A stretch of 64,000 nt of DNA, from the NCBI GenBank assembly GCA_003988855.1, contig QYAI01000008.1, positions 308,445 through 372,444 on the forward strand, read 5' to 3'. Made by a program: the position numbers and the translations under genes. Of this stretch, positions 47,045 through 58,672 are shown piece after piece. The stretch is from Arachnopeziza araneosa (lineage: Eukaryota; Ascomycota; Leotiomycetes; Helotiales; Arachnopezizaceae). How positions within the stretch are numbered: position 1 is the stretch's first letter; the number at the start of each line of letters is the position of its first letter. Under the pieces are notes generated by a model, which saw nothing but the letters and a program-made list of their open reading frames with translations, ran no database searches and had not been told where the DNA came from.

Positions 47045-48463
47045 ATGGCGAAACGAAAACGAAACGAAAGCAGCGAGCCGGTTCTATCCGCGGTTCCTAT
47101 GCCAAACAAGAAAACCAAACCTGCGCTTTCAACAACCATACAGATTGTAGTGGGCTCTTATGACAGAGTCCTCCATGGCATTACGGCGACGGTATCTTCT
47201 CATGAAGCTCGATTTGCAGATACCTTTTTATTCAACGCTCATGGCTCCGCTATCCGCTGTCTTGCCATATCTCCTCCTTCCGCGCCTGTCCCAAACCAGG
47301 CACAAAAGATCCTGCTTGCCAGTGGCAGTACTGACGAACGAATAAATCTTTACCATCTTTCCGCACATACGCCTTCGAAGATAACGGTTCCAATCGTTCC
47401 TTCGCTCACATCAAAGGCTGTAGTCGAGAATCCACAAAACAAGGAGCTAGGGTCACTCCTTCACCATTCGAGTGCCATTACTTCACTGTATTTCCCAAAT
47501 CGCAGCAAGCTATTGAGCTCAGCAGAAGATAGACAGATTGCTGTAACAAGGACGAGAGATTGGAGCTTGCTTTCTTCAATTAAATCACCGGCTCCGAAAG
47601 AGGTTGGAAGACCTAGTGGGGATACTGCACCAAGTGGTGGTGCACCCAGCGGAATCAATGACTTCGCTGTTCACCCCAGCATGAAGCTCATGATATCTTT
47701 GGGTAAAGGCGAGAAATGTATGAGATTGTGGAACTTGGTAACTGGAAAGAAGGCCGGTGTGCTGAATTTCGACCGGGAACAATTGTCACAGGTGGGAGAA
47801 GGTCGACATAACACTGGCGAGGGAAGGAAGGTTGCCTGGGGTGCAACTGATGCAGGTGATGAGTTCTGTGTGGGTTTCGAACGTGGTGTCTTGGTCTATG
47901 GAATGGATAGCAAACCAAAGTGTAAGGTTATGCCGGAGCCAAGGACAAAGGTACATGAGCTACGATATGTCCAGGTCGGTGAGGGAGAAGACGTTCAATA
48001 TATGGTGGTATCAACGGAAGATGGAAGGATATTGTTTTTCTCGACAAAATCAGCAGATTTGATTTTACCCAATGCAGACAGAAAAGAAGAGCTTCCTTCC
48101 GCTAAGCTAATTGCTCAACTCGGCGGTAAAGAAGTTGGTCTTCCAGGAAGAGTGAAGGATTTCACCATTTTGTCTGTGGAGGATGAGAACTTGACACAGC
48201 TTATCATTGTTGCAGCAGGTAGTGATGGCTCTGTACGGCTGTGGAGGGTGATTCCGTCCAAAGATTTAGTATCGAGTACAGACAAAGCAAAGCAGATTGG
48301 AGAATTGCTAGGAACATATGAGACTGGAAATCGGATTACTTGTATCGTAAGCTTCATCATGCTACCAAGCCTAAATGGGGACGAAATTGGAGACAATAAG
48401 AGCCTGCAAGAGGATGTCGAAGAAGATGAAGATGAGGACAGTAGCAGTTCTGATAGTGAATAA
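47045..48463 (+). CDS. MAK11: WD40 ribosome-assembly factor Mak11
   Basis: A single exon encodes 472 aa. After a basic KRKR-type N-terminus the protein shows degenerate WD40 repeats: VVGSYDRVLHG, then LASGSTDERINLYHL, LHHSSAITSLYF with LLSSAEDRQIAV, GINDFAVHPSMKLMISLGKG with MRLWNLVTGKKAG, and a last repeat AAGSDGSVRLWRV. The central GKGEKCMRLWNL and AGVLNF wording is typical of Mak11 (human PAK1IP1). The tail is acidic (EEDEDEDSSSSDSE). The family acts in the nucleolus in 60S subunit assembly, helping load Rlp24. Length is near the usual 400-500 aa. The ATG follows a typical leader. Confidence 0.88.
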   Translation: MAKRKRNESSEPVLSAVPMPNKKTKPALSTTIQIVVGSYDRVLHGITATVSSHEARFADTFLFNAHGSAIRCLAISPPSAPVPNQAQKILLASGSTDERINLYHLSAHTPSKITVPIVPSLTSKAVVENPQNKELGSLLHHSSAITSLYFPNRSKLLSSAEDRQIAVTRTRDWSLLSSIKSPAPKEVGRPSGDTAPSGGAPSGINDFAVHPSMKLMISLGKGEKCMRLWNLVTGKKAGVLNFDREQLSQVGEGRHNTGEGRKVAWGATDAGDEFCVGFERGVLVYGMDSKPKCKVMPEPRTKVHELRYVQVGEGEDVQYMVVSTEDGRILFFSTKSADLILPNADRKEELPSAKLIAQLGGKEVGLPGRVKDFTILSVEDENLTQLIIVAAGSDGSVRLWRVIPSKDLVSSTDKAKQIGELLGTYETGNRITCIVSFIMLPSLNGDEIGDNKSLQEDVEEDEDEDSSSSDSE

Positions 48464-48803
48464 TGATACCCTATTTTCAGCTTTATTTTGACTCTCACAA
48501 AAGTTTGTATTTCAATTGCTCTGTCACTTTAAAGATAAAGATGTTATTGATTGTAACAATCCATGCAAACTTCCTGTAAGGAGATATCAATAAAACGAAA
48601 TGCAAAGAATAGACAAGGAAGAGCAATATTTGAGTAAGTTCTGCCCTTAAGCTTAACAGAGTGCTTGAAATGAAATTGGAAAAAGTAACTTTGTTAAGTC
48701 ATTTTCTACGCCCTATTGTGAAAGACTTTCTTTTTAGAAATGTTTTAAATCTCGAATTTGACATGCGACAATTAAAAGTGTGACACCTGGTGAACTTTCC
48801 TAT
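48464..48803. other. Convergent 3' region of MAK11 and the M20 gene
   Basis: 340 AT-rich bases without a coding frame. Several AATAAA-like A/T runs suit both 3' ends. Confidence 0.5.
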
Positions 48804-50090
48804 TCAAGACAAGTAACTCAACGCCGCCGCAACGAGTGCGTCAACACCAATACTCATCGTTGGTTGGATGACTGGTGCAAAATACGCGCTATGATTGATG
48901 GGAATATCCTCCAGCCTCCCTTTCTCATTTGCCTCTTTCCATTTCTTCGGATCGGTGCCTCCAAATGTCCAGTAGCAGTATGGCACACCTTTGCCACCAT
49001 ACTTATTCGGAGCTTCGGTAGCCAAAATAGGGAAATCTTCACTCCCACCTAAAGGAGCTGCATTAGGATTAAACATATGCCCAAATTGCTTGGAAAACAC
49101 TTTTGAGATATGCTCTGTAGTGTCTTTATCGTTGACTGTGAATGGGAAGGAGCTTGTGGAGACCCAAAGTGGTTCCTTTGGCGAGCCACTAGCTTCACAC
49201 TCTGCTTTCACAATTCTCTTAATAGCAGCCAGGACTCGGATTCTGGTTTCTGGTGTCACAGTACGGACATTGATCTTGAGTTCTGCTTCCGAAGCGATGA
49301 TGTTTTCTGTCATTCCTGCTTGTACGCTTCCCACGGTAACAACCGCAGCTTCCCGAGGGTCAACTTCCCTGCTAACAATTGTTTGAAGCCTTACCACAAT
49401 ATGTGCAGCTAGAACGACAGGATCAATCGTCCTATGAGGCTGAGACGCATGGCCGCCTCTTCCATAGACCACGACTTTGAATGAGTCTGCTGCAGAGGCG
49501 AAAGATCCAACTCGAGTTCCAACAGAACCAGCCGGGAAAGGCATAACATGTTGCCCTAAAACTACATCGGGTAATGGACATGCATGCTTCTTTTCGTCAT
49601 ACAATCCATCCGCAATCATTGCTTTCGCACCACCTGCCCGTTCCTCATTTGGCTGAAAGAGAACCACCAGTGTTCCACTCCATTTGTCTTTAGCAGCATG
49701 TAGCGCCTCAGCTGCAGCCAACATAGAAGCTATATGCATATCATGTCCACAAGCATGCATCACAGGCTTTTTGATACCATCTTCGACATCAATTTCATGC
49801 TTCTTGCTTGCGTAAGGGAGCCCAGTAAGCTCTTCCACAGGAAGTGCATCGATATCTGCACGCAGGAGCACCGTCACGCCTGCGCCATTGGCAAGAATGC
49901 CGATCAAACCAGTCCCGCCAATTCCGGTACGTACATCGAAATCTGAGAGTGAACGAAGGTGTTTGGCTGCTGTTTCTGCTGCGAGGTGCTCCTGGAGGGA
50001 GAGGCCGGGGTGCTCGTGAAGAGTTTTGTAAAGATCTTCATACGGTGTGAGGTCCACTTTATGAACAGAAATAATTCCAGCAAGATGCAT
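48804..50090 (-). CDS. M20 family amidohydrolase / aminoacylase
   Basis: A single exon encodes 428 aa. Metal and catalytic motifs of the M20D amidohydrolases are present: LLRADIDALPVEE (about 76-87), MHACGHDMH (Cys114, His116), FQPNEE with the catalytic Glu149/Glu150 pair, GQH at 181, GRGGHASQPH in the dimerisation domain, and a late PLGGSEDF. Related enzymes cut N-acyl amino acids such as hippurate or auxin conjugates. No signal peptide is seen, so it is probably cytosolic. The exact substrate cannot be told. The start ATG follows directly on the upstream leader. It lies downstream of SPP2 on the same strand, 800 bp apart, so it is not co-transcribed. Confidence 0.9.
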   Translation of the reverse strand: MHLAGIISVHKVDLTPYEDLYKTLHEHPGLSLQEHLAAETAAKHLRSLSDFDVRTGIGGTGLIGILANGAGVTVLLRADIDALPVEELTGLPYASKKHEIDVEDGIKKPVMHACGHDMHIASMLAAAEALHAAKDKWSGTLVVLFQPNEERAGGAKAMIADGLYDEKKHACPLPDVVLGQHVMPFPAGSVGTRVGSFASAADSFKVVVYGRGGHASQPHRTIDPVVLAAHIVVRLQTIVSREVDPREAAVVTVGSVQAGMTENIIASEAELKINVRTVTPETRIRVLAAIKRIVKAECEASGSPKEPLWVSTSSFPFTVNDKDTTEHISKVFSKQFGHMFNPNAAPLGGSEDFPILATEAPNKYGGKGVPYCYWTFGGTDPKKWKEANEKGRLEDIPINHSAYFAPVIQPTMSIGVDALVAAALSYLS

Positions 50091-50891
50091 TATTTTGCTG
50101 AAAAGAAACAGATGCTCTATTGTATCTGATAAAGGAATTCAAAGTTGTTGTTTTAGACACTGAGTCTCGTTCATAGAAAGTCAGCCGAACCGCCTTTCAA
50201 ACTCGAGAATCTTTGTAACAATCTAATTAGCCATCCAGAATAGGATATTATTGAGCTATCACCGTCGTCATCAGGCGTCGATTGATCTCGAGCGAAAGGT
50301 GGGGGGGGGCTGCAGCAGATGAAGCACATCACGTGAGTTACAATTTGGAGATTTGATATCTCATGGGATTATCTAGAAGTTGAGATAGGAAGAAGCTCAA
50401 AAGACCTCCATTCCTCTGTATCTGGTAGAAATTCAGCCTATTTATTGAATTTATCTCAAATTCTTTGAAACAGACTATGCATCCAATGATAACTTGTCCC
50501 TTCAAGCTGAACACCACACATCATAGCACAGCATTGTAGAGCTTCTAGATCATTTCTTAATAGCATTTCCAAACCAATAGATTGTATTGTCGATTGTTTT
50601 GTTGCATTTCGAAGATTTTTCGCTCTCGTTCATCGGTCTCGCTTCCCCCTTTTCGGTTAATAACAAGTCCGACTCGCTTAAGTCGGCTTGCATCTAGACT
50701 GCTGCTTAGGTGGTACACTACAAAGATAGAAAAGCGAGTGCGAATCCGATGCGACTAACCGAAATATGATTGGTATTTTTCTTGTGAACTTCTATATTAT
50801 TGTAGGCAGCTCCGTCTTGTATCTCTGTGCTTGTCCTCCGCATCAAGGATCGACCGAGGGTAGTTTGAGTCTCCCGTGCTGGAGAATGTTA
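50091..50891. other. Intergenic, M20 promoter and SPP2 3' region
   Basis: No gene is seen. A run of nine to ten G lies at 50300-50309, and a palindromic E-box octamer at 50329-50336. Confidence 0.5.
50329..50336. promoter_or_regulatory. TCACGTGA palindrome upstream of the M20 gene
   Basis: A perfect TCACGTGA lies about 240 bp before the start of the amidohydrolase gene, at nearly the same distance as the copy before TIM9. A bHLH/Cbf1-type factor could bind; this is inferred. Confidence 0.4.
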
Positions 50892-52037
50892 CTACCGTCT
50901 TCTGTCTCTTTCTCTATCTCTGTAACCATCACGGTCCTTGTAGCTATCCCTCTCTCGTTCTCGTTCCCGTTTGTACCCTCCTCCTCCTCGCTCCTCTCTT
51001 CTCTCATCTCGTCTTTCTTTCTCCCTTCGATACTCGTTTGCCTTGGGTTTTCTCTCTCGATCACTAAAGCCACCACCTCCTTTCCCACCTGTGTTTAGTC
51101 TTTTAATATCGCTTTTTTGAACCCAGGCCCCTAATTCTTCAGCGCCTTTCAACTCCTTCGCTCCTAGACCTAGAAGATTCTGCCTTCTCTTGACTTCCTT
51201 AGCTCCACCTTGCTTCTCACCCTTCCACCCCATACCCCTTAGCAAGGCAGCTCCGAACTCTTCAACCGGAACTCGCTCATAGTCTTCTAATGTCGAGACT
51301 TCAGGCGCAAGTTCAATTGCGCGCTTATACGCGTCGCCCTCCGACATTTGAGGCGGGGGAGTATGTTCTCTTGCTGCAGCAATAACCAGATCCGGCCCAT
51401 TGACTTCCTTCTTTGTACCCAACAGAGCCTGAAGTGCTTCTTCATCTGCATTTTGCGGCTTATCCTCCACCTCTATATCTTGCTGATTGCCGGTTTTTTT
51501 CAGCTCGATCTCTTCTTCGAAAACCTGTGTAATCGCATCGTCCTCGACCTTGACTCGTTTCCTGACACTCAATCCCCACTGAATCTTGTCATCATTGCTA
51601 TTTACCACATCCGCACCTTCTGTCTTCGATCCACCTTGCGCCTGAACTTGCTTTGCCCTCTGTTGAGCAGCAAGCACCTCAGGCGGTAGCAGGTTCTTGC
51701 CTTCCACGCCTCTCCGCGCTCTGGCCTCGCTCTTCCAGTCTCGATTAACCAACTTCGGAATCACAAGAGGCCCTTCGGTCTTCTTCTCTTCGTGCTTGAT
51801 GGCACCTTCTGCGCCAAAGCCCGTGACGATTTCATGCCTGCTTCTGTTTGTAGATTCGTATTCTGAGTCTGATGCAGAATCATGTGCAAAAGAACTTCTG
51901 GGTCGTTTCCCTAGGGAGGAGGTTGGTTTCGATTTTGCGACCGTATTAGATTTGGGTTTTGAGGAAAGCGAGAAGCCTTTTATTGCGATCTTTGAAGCAG
52001 AAGCGGACAACTCGTTGTGATCCTTTGAGGGCGACAT
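50892..52037 (-). CDS. SPP2: Pre-mRNA splicing factor Spp2 (G-patch protein)
   Basis: A single exon encodes 381 aa. The G-patch is at about residues 258-300: VPVEEFGAALLRGMGWKG, then the Spp2-specific follow-up RRQNLLGLGAKEL. The N-terminal half is charged and low-complexity. The C-terminus is an Arg/Glu/Asp-rich repeat (RERERERDSYKDRD and alike). Spp2 (human GPKOW) binds the helicase Prp2 through the G-patch and activates it in the catalytic rearrangement of the spliceosome, in the nucleus. The wording around the G-patch makes the assignment strong. The gene shows no introns. Confidence 0.9.
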   Translation of the reverse strand: MSPSKDHNELSASASKIAIKGFSLSSKPKSNTVAKSKPTSSLGKRPRSSFAHDSASDSEYESTNRSRHEIVTGFGAEGAIKHEEKKTEGPLVIPKLVNRDWKSEARARRGVEGKNLLPPEVLAAQQRAKQVQAQGGSKTEGADVVNSNDDKIQWGLSVRKRVKVEDDAITQVFEEEIELKKTGNQQDIEVEDKPQNADEEALQALLGTKKEVNGPDLVIAAAREHTPPPQMSEGDAYKRAIELAPEVSTLEDYERVPVEEFGAALLRGMGWKGEKQGGAKEVKRRQNLLGLGAKELKGAEELGAWVQKSDIKRLNTGGKGGGGFSDRERKPKANEYRREKERRDERREERGGGGYKRERERERDSYKDRDGYRDRERDRRR

Positions 52038-52416
52038 TTTGAGGCGCTCTTAGAGCGATAGGAAAGGTGATGTGATGTAGGTGGGTGAACTAAGGAACTA
52101 GAGGCAGGAGTTTATGAAATTCGGCCATCGGGTTTGCACTGTTTGCACAAACCATGTGATCTTCACTCTCCTTCCGATTTTGAAAGTATACACTTTCTGA
52201 GATTATTTTAAAAGATCAAAAGGGACTATATCGTGGTTCTGATTGCAGTATTATTAAGTTTGTATTTCTTTGTTTCTTCAACTCCATGCTTGGCGCTTGC
52301 ATAAAATGCAGCAAATATCCTGCAAAGTCTAGTCTACAACAACCAAATGTACCACCAACCAAACAGTGCGTCATACATGGGCACTATCAATGCTAGCCAT
52401 TCAGTAAAAGCATATT
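52038..52416. other. Short intergenic region
   Basis: 379 bases between the SPP2 start and the EAF1 end, both on the minus strand. Nothing else is visible. Confidence 0.5.
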
Positions 52417-55400
52417 TCACTTTCCACTTTGCACGCTCCCAGAACTTGCCCTGTGACCATGACCCTGACCAGCATTTCCTCCACTCGCTTGAGATTGTTG
52501 AACGGAGCCTACGGTGCTTGCAACCTGCTGTTGGGCTTGTTGGGCTTGTTTCTGCTGCTGCTCTTGTTGTTGCCTCAACATCTGAGCATACAGTTGTGGA
52601 GTACCCTGACCAACACCCATTCCATTCATTGACATAGGGTTGCTTCCAGCAGGTCCGGCGGCAGCATTCATAGCATTTTGCGCCATATTCTGTCGTTGCT
52701 GCTGCTGTTGCATCGATTGACTTAGTTGCTTGGTAATGAGGCTTGTGATTTGCTCCTGCGTAAGATTTGGATTTCTTGCTTTCAGTTGCGCCTCGAGCAT
52801 CTGAACATGAGTAGAACCGGTCATGCTTTGTGGTAATTGTCCCATTCGAGGTGATCCAGCCTGCCCTTGACTTGGAGATGGAATGTGAGAGTTAGGTGGA
52901 GGGGTGGAGACACCATTCATATTTGTATTGAAAGGTGGCATCATATTTCCTTGCATGGGAAATCCAGGAGCAGGCATACCATTCATTCGCGGTGGAGAGT
53001 TGTGCATTTGAGGAGGTTGGCCTGGAATTTGACCCTGTTGTTGACGCAAAATAGCTTGTTGGTGCTGTGAAATTTGATGAGCGCGAGTGACTAGCCCGAC
53101 GTCGAGCGCAGGATTTGGTAGAGGCAGTTGACCCTGCATAGGTGCTTGGGCAACACCGTTCATACCCATTTGAGGGACTCGGAGACCGTTTGGTAGTGGC
53201 TGGCCAGCCATTTGAGGTGGCATAGGACGAGGCCTGTTCTGACCCGGAACAGTGAGATTTTGAGTGGAGGAAGGAGTTGAACCGTTCGGGGCCATGGCAG
53301 GGTTGGCAGGTGGACGAGGTGCTACTCCATTCGGGAGATTAAGCTGCTGTCCATTAGGACCAACGCGAGCTTGCTGCATCGCAGCCTAGAAATGTGAGTC
53401 AGGGAATTATTATATATGGTGCAAAGAAAGTCTTACTCGGCGTTGTTGTTCCTGCCGCTGCTGGAGATGAATTAACCTCTCCTTGATAACCTCTTCACGC
53501 TCATGCTTCATACGGCTAAAGTCTTGGGGTGTCGTAGCAGGGAGATTCCGATTAGCAGCATGAGGTGTCTCATTAGCTTTTCTCATCGCAGCCATACCAG
53601 CAGCGTGTTGCTGTTTTTGCATTGTTGTTTCACGCTTTTTAGCCAACTTTCGCATCGCATCAACTAGATGGATATATTTTTGGCTTCTGCGGCGTTCTAC
53701 TCGAACACTGGTGGTAGATCGTCTTCTACTTGGTATTTGACCATTCACATTTGGCTGTTGCGGTACTGGTTGAGCCATTACGTTACGATTAGCAGTCTCA
53801 ATGCGAGTTGTATAAGCTCGGAAGTAGTGGGTTTTCTGCATGTCAGCGGGTAAACCTTCTAGATGAATCCAGCGTTCAAAGCATTCCCAAGGGGTTCGTC
53901 GCTCGGCACCAGAAGATAACATCGACTTGCTTGTCAGCATGCTTGAGATAAGCGACCAGTTGTACTGATAGTCTCGAACAAGGCCCTTCAACTCATTGTC
54001 TTCGTCCCAAATCCACTGAGATGCAACGCGATTCTCAAAGAAACTTTGTAATGGCATTTGAAATTCTGATGGTGGTCGGAACTGATGCGCTGAATGAATA
54101 CGTTCACGTATGTGTCGATGTTCGGGATTGAATAGAGCCACATCATTAGTCTCGGGCGGAACAGGGGGCTGTTTCGCGTTTTTCTCTCCAAATATGACTT
54201 GGTGTTCATCATTATCATCCTCTTCGTACTCAAATCGGCTCCGTTTCCTAGGATGCGGATCGAGTTTAAGCTCCATCCGGCCTTCCACATATTTACTCAA
54301 GGGTAATGCAGGTCGCCTCCAAAAACGATCAGGGTCGAGATCTGACATAGGAAGGTCAAATCGAGGTACTTGAAGTGGCATGCCATACATCGGTAGCTCG
54401 TTAAGTAACTTGTCGGTAGTCGGTGACCTTCGGAGACCAAATACAACATCATCATCCTGAAGACCAAAAATAGCTGTTGGAGCAACCGTTTCCAAAAGAT
54501 TCAAGCGCGGTTCATCATCTAGATCGTCCATGGGAGAATCAAACTCGCCAGACGCTATCAGGTCTGGTGTCATGTGCAAATTTGGCTGGCTAGATGAGTC
54601 GTTTATCTCAAAATCTTCGGGGACCATGCGTTTTGGAGCTTGTGCCTTGACTTGAAGGAGTGCGCGGTCCTCAGAACTTGATGCCACCCACTCCGCGCAA
54701 GCATATGCCATGTTTCTTGCGACAGTCATTTTCCACTTTCTTTCCTCTCTGAAATCGGTCCTCATCCATTTAGCTTCTTGTAAAAGAACATCCCAATGCG
54801 CTGTGGGTCTTGTGGGCTCAACAGAGCGACTTGGCTGTCTCAGCGACCATTTGCCAGAAGACTGGAGATTGTATATTCTTTTGAGAATCTTGGTTGTCTG
54901 ATTCTCATTAATGGGAACGTAGGCATTAGAAGTTGTGATCGTCTTGTGAGCTGTTGCAAGTAGACTGTCTAGTGAAGGAACCCCTCTCTTGTCTGTCGAG
55001 GCTGTAGCCAGAAATAGCGGCATGAAATAATCCTCTTTCAAGTCTTGAGACTGTTGTGAGCCACTGGGTATCAGAGCTTTATCAGCCGAAGCAGCCTTTG
55101 GTTGCCGCGTAGGAAAAACAACGGTGGAGAGCTTGCTTCTTTCTTTTTCTCTTGCTCTTTCGGCAAGACTCCGGATACGTGTACCCGGAGACTGTGGGGT
55201 AGTACTTCGGGAGACCGAGTGAGAAGTACCTGCCGAATCCGAATCACCCTTAGCAGACGACGAGGTAGTTGGCCTTGGTGTCTCTCCAAGAATCTCAGAA
55301 ACTGATTTATGCCTCATGGCCCCAGAGGCAACTCTTGTTGTCATGCGTTCCATCGCAGGGGAAGGCACAGCTGGCGTTGAAGGAGTTCGGCGAGCTGTTG

Positions 55401-57211
55401 GGTTTGCCAATGTGATAGAAGCCTTCTTCAATTCTGCTGAGCATTTTTCAGAAGCTTCTATGGCTTGGCTGATTACCGGCGAAGAAGCTCGACCACTATC
55501 TGATTGTGTATTGCTTTCAAACGAATCCTTGACGGTAGTAACATCGACATCCATAGCATCCGGGATAGGAGTTTGGTCCTCGGCCTCTGAATCTGCGACC
55601 TCAGATTGTATCTCACGAGATTCTTTTGCCGCTAAATTAGATTGACAAGCTCCAGAAGAAGCATTGTCTTCAGGAGTTGGGACGCCGACGACCTCATCAT
55701 CATCCTCGACGGCATCCCGAACAACCTGGCTGACTTCCTTTGTAAGAGTGTCATCTTCATTCGGATCCGTATCTCCCTCGCCTTGAGAATCCTCGATTTC
55801 TTGCCGAGCTTCAGATAAAACGTTGGCCTCTTGTTCCTCCATTATCAATTGATTGTCCGCAGCATTGGGACTCGATCTCATAATCTCCGCACGCGCTATC
55901 TCAATTTGAGCTTTCAGAATCCTATCGTGCTCCGCTTTCCCAGCTACTTCTGCAGGCGTTGGTCTCAACTCGGGCGGAGTAGATACTTCATCGTCCTTAG
56001 TATCCATTCTATCAGCGTCATATCGAGAGCTTTCGTTATCAGGGCTCGTGTCGGTTGACGCCTCGTGCATCGCCGGTGTTGTGGCCGAATGAGCATCGAT
56101 TGTTGAGCTTGGAGACGAGAGAGTCTCGGCATTCCGTACATGGGGACCAGGTAAATTAATAGATAGATGGCTACCTTGGTCTTCCCTACGCTCCTGCAAC
56201 TTCTCGACTTGTCGTAAGTGACGTTCCTGAACCTCCTTGGGAGGTAAGTGAGCCGTAATAGCCTTGTGAGGTACATCGTGCGAGCCTAGCCCTTGGATAA
56301 GTGGTTCTGATAACTGTGCAGCATCTTCAGCAGAAATCGGCATTGCTTTCCGTGGATCAACCCCAGGGCTATTCGGTCTGCTCCCTATCCTAGTACGTAT
56401 CCTGTCACTTTCAAGATTCTCTAGGGGAATTATCGCATCGGGCAAGGAACGTGGCAGTATGGTCGCATTCTCGAAGGTCTCTTCGATGATTTCGTCCAGA
56501 ACGGCAGCGGATTCTTCTGGTAAATCGGTTTGCGAGCCTTTTGAAGTAGAGCGCTGCAAAGGAAAGCCTGCTGCCTCACCTGAAGCCGTCCCATCCTCGA
56601 ATACTGTCGTGGACCTTCCTCCATCACTTTTAGTACTGGGTGTTGCTGCTCGGCTCTTCCTAGATTTGGATCCATCACGGTTTAGTTTGCCCACTTTCCG
56701 AGACGCCTCGCTCGAACGGACATCTGGACTTGCCCTGCGTATTGGAGATCTCTGCTTGGCGATGCTAGATCTAGTATTTCGGCGTGTTGGGAGGTTGGAT
56801 TCATCAAAGAGTCTCTCTCTAGAGGGAGAGTTAGCAGAACCACAACAGCACGAGTTGTTGGGATGATTAAAGAATTCTCAAAAACGCGACTTCTCAATAG
56901 CGCACACGTACTTTAAAATATCAGAAACATCGAGAAAGTGTGCCTCTCCGGTGTTGGTGGGTGGCGCGTCGCCGGCGTTGGAGGTTTGTGATATGGGGGC
57001 CTCGTTCGTCGTGACATTGTATAGCTCACTTAATTTTCTCTTTCGCGATCTTATCAACTCACTGCGACGAGTTAGCATGCGAAATTGTAATAGTGAATGC
57101 GCCAGATGAGCGCTTTCAAATGATGTAAATGAGATAATTGCCTTGCCTCAATGCATTTCTTTTCGATCGCAAAAGGCGTTCGCGATGATCGGTCGGCAGC
57201 ACCTCATTCAT
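52417..57211 (-). CDS. EAF1: NuA4 acetyltransferase scaffold Eaf1/Vid21
   Basis: Four exons (57211-57147, 57061-56912, 56818-53437, 53385-52417) give 1521 aa, with phases 2, 2, 0. The start, RLLRSKRNAL then SELIRSRKRKLSELY, is typical of Vid21. About residues 110-700 are acidic, Ser/Pro-rich and disordered. The HSA domain is near 740-815 (HWDVLLQEAKWMRTDFREER), which binds Arp4 and actin. A SANT/Myb domain is near 1005-1075 (LVRDYQYNWSLISSML, TPWECFERWI). The C-terminus from about 1190 is Gln/Pro/Asn-rich. Eaf1 is the platform of the NuA4 histone H4/H2A acetyltransferase in the nucleus. Intron 1 has a GC donor (AG, then GCAAGG); no GT alternative lies before the branch point. The first ATG in frame is used. 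Confidence 0.9.
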
Positions 57212-58672
57212 ACTATCGCGAAAGGCGACATCCGTTTCTCGAGAAAACGGGATGTCTTCTAATAAAAATAGAGCCTCTCCAAGCTTAATGGAGGTGCTGG
57301 AGATGGAATTCGCGATCGGTTTGATGGAAGATGGCGGTGTTGTGTTGTTGTGATTGATTTTCAGATTCACCTCGTCTCTTTCCTCGTGGTGGAAATGCTC
57401 GTTCTTGCTCCCTCCTCCTTCTCGGTTGCGATGTGCAAACGGAAAACTAGTCTAGTTTGGGCGTCATTATATTTACGAGAGTAATTCGCCTGCTTTTTCA
57501 CATTGTGAATTTCTTTTTCTTTTCGCTCATTATCTAACACATCTACGATCATTATTTGGCATTTTGGGTGGGGTTTTCAATTTATTTCTTAGGGCCTGTT
57601 TCAACTCACTGTCCCGTAAGATTGGCGCTGCGACGTGATGCTGGAAAGGAGGCTAGTGATAAACCCCTTTTCTCCTATCGCCATGTGCATTCTTCTTCCT
57701 TCTATGTAACTCTTCCTACATATATTTGTTCACAATACGGAGGACAACAGGATAAGGCTTCTATTTTATCTTGTCTCCTTATTTGATTATCTTAATCCAC
57801 GAGGCCGTTCACTCAATGATACAGTCCCATTCCTCAAGCAAGTGTTTAAGAATTCTATCTTTGTAATAGCACTATTTTTCTGCGCCCGAAATATTCACAA
57901 GCCCTTCTTCTTGTTGGTCAGAGTCATAAGCCTTGTCCATTTTCAAAATTCCATATTTCTCACAGCAAGAGCAGTTACTTCATAATCTCCAGTAAGATTC
58001 AACTTATCCTGCGCCCTTCGTTATCTTACACATCATAAAAGTTGATCTTATGCGAAGGCGGAGACCATTTCCAACCAAAGAGAAAAATGAGGGATCTTTT
58101 TTGCTTCGCTACTATCGCCGGGCGCTTTGCAGCCACCAAGCCTTGTACGACGGGACATTTCAGACCTTACGTTTCAAGCGCCTGTGTAGGCGTCCAAAGA
58201 CACAAGAGATCGCTAAGTAAACAAATATGCATCTCCAGAAGGATCCCTATGCAGATCCCTGCACCTTAGAGACTTTTCGAACGCCTTCAAATATTTATCC
58301 CGTATATTCCGAGCCTATCCCAATTCGTCATCGATGCGCATATGCCACTTCTCATAGCGACCAACCAACAGCCGACTTTGCCTTTCATGAACACGACAAT
58401 TATAACACAAGCATAAATACTCCAGAGGGCAGCCCAACTTTCATGCATGATCGGGTAATTTGTCTTCCCGGGACTCACACATACTGCTCTCTGTTAGAAG
58501 CCCGTTAGGAAGTGTTCCCCCTCTATTTCACTCTACACAAACAGACTACTTATTGAAACTTTCTTTCAACCAATGGATTTCTGGGCATTCGCAATTTCTG
58601 ACACTAAAACCACTCTTATATGTTGAATACATATTGTATGAATGAACCAGGCTTTCAATTAGTGCTCCTAGC
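57212..58672. other. Intergenic 1.5 kb, EAF1 promoter and flippase 3' region
   Basis: No gene is seen. An open frame without ATG runs from about 57370 into the EAF1 start, so an extra upstream EAF1 exon is possible but unsupported. The rest is AT-rich. Confidence 0.5.
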
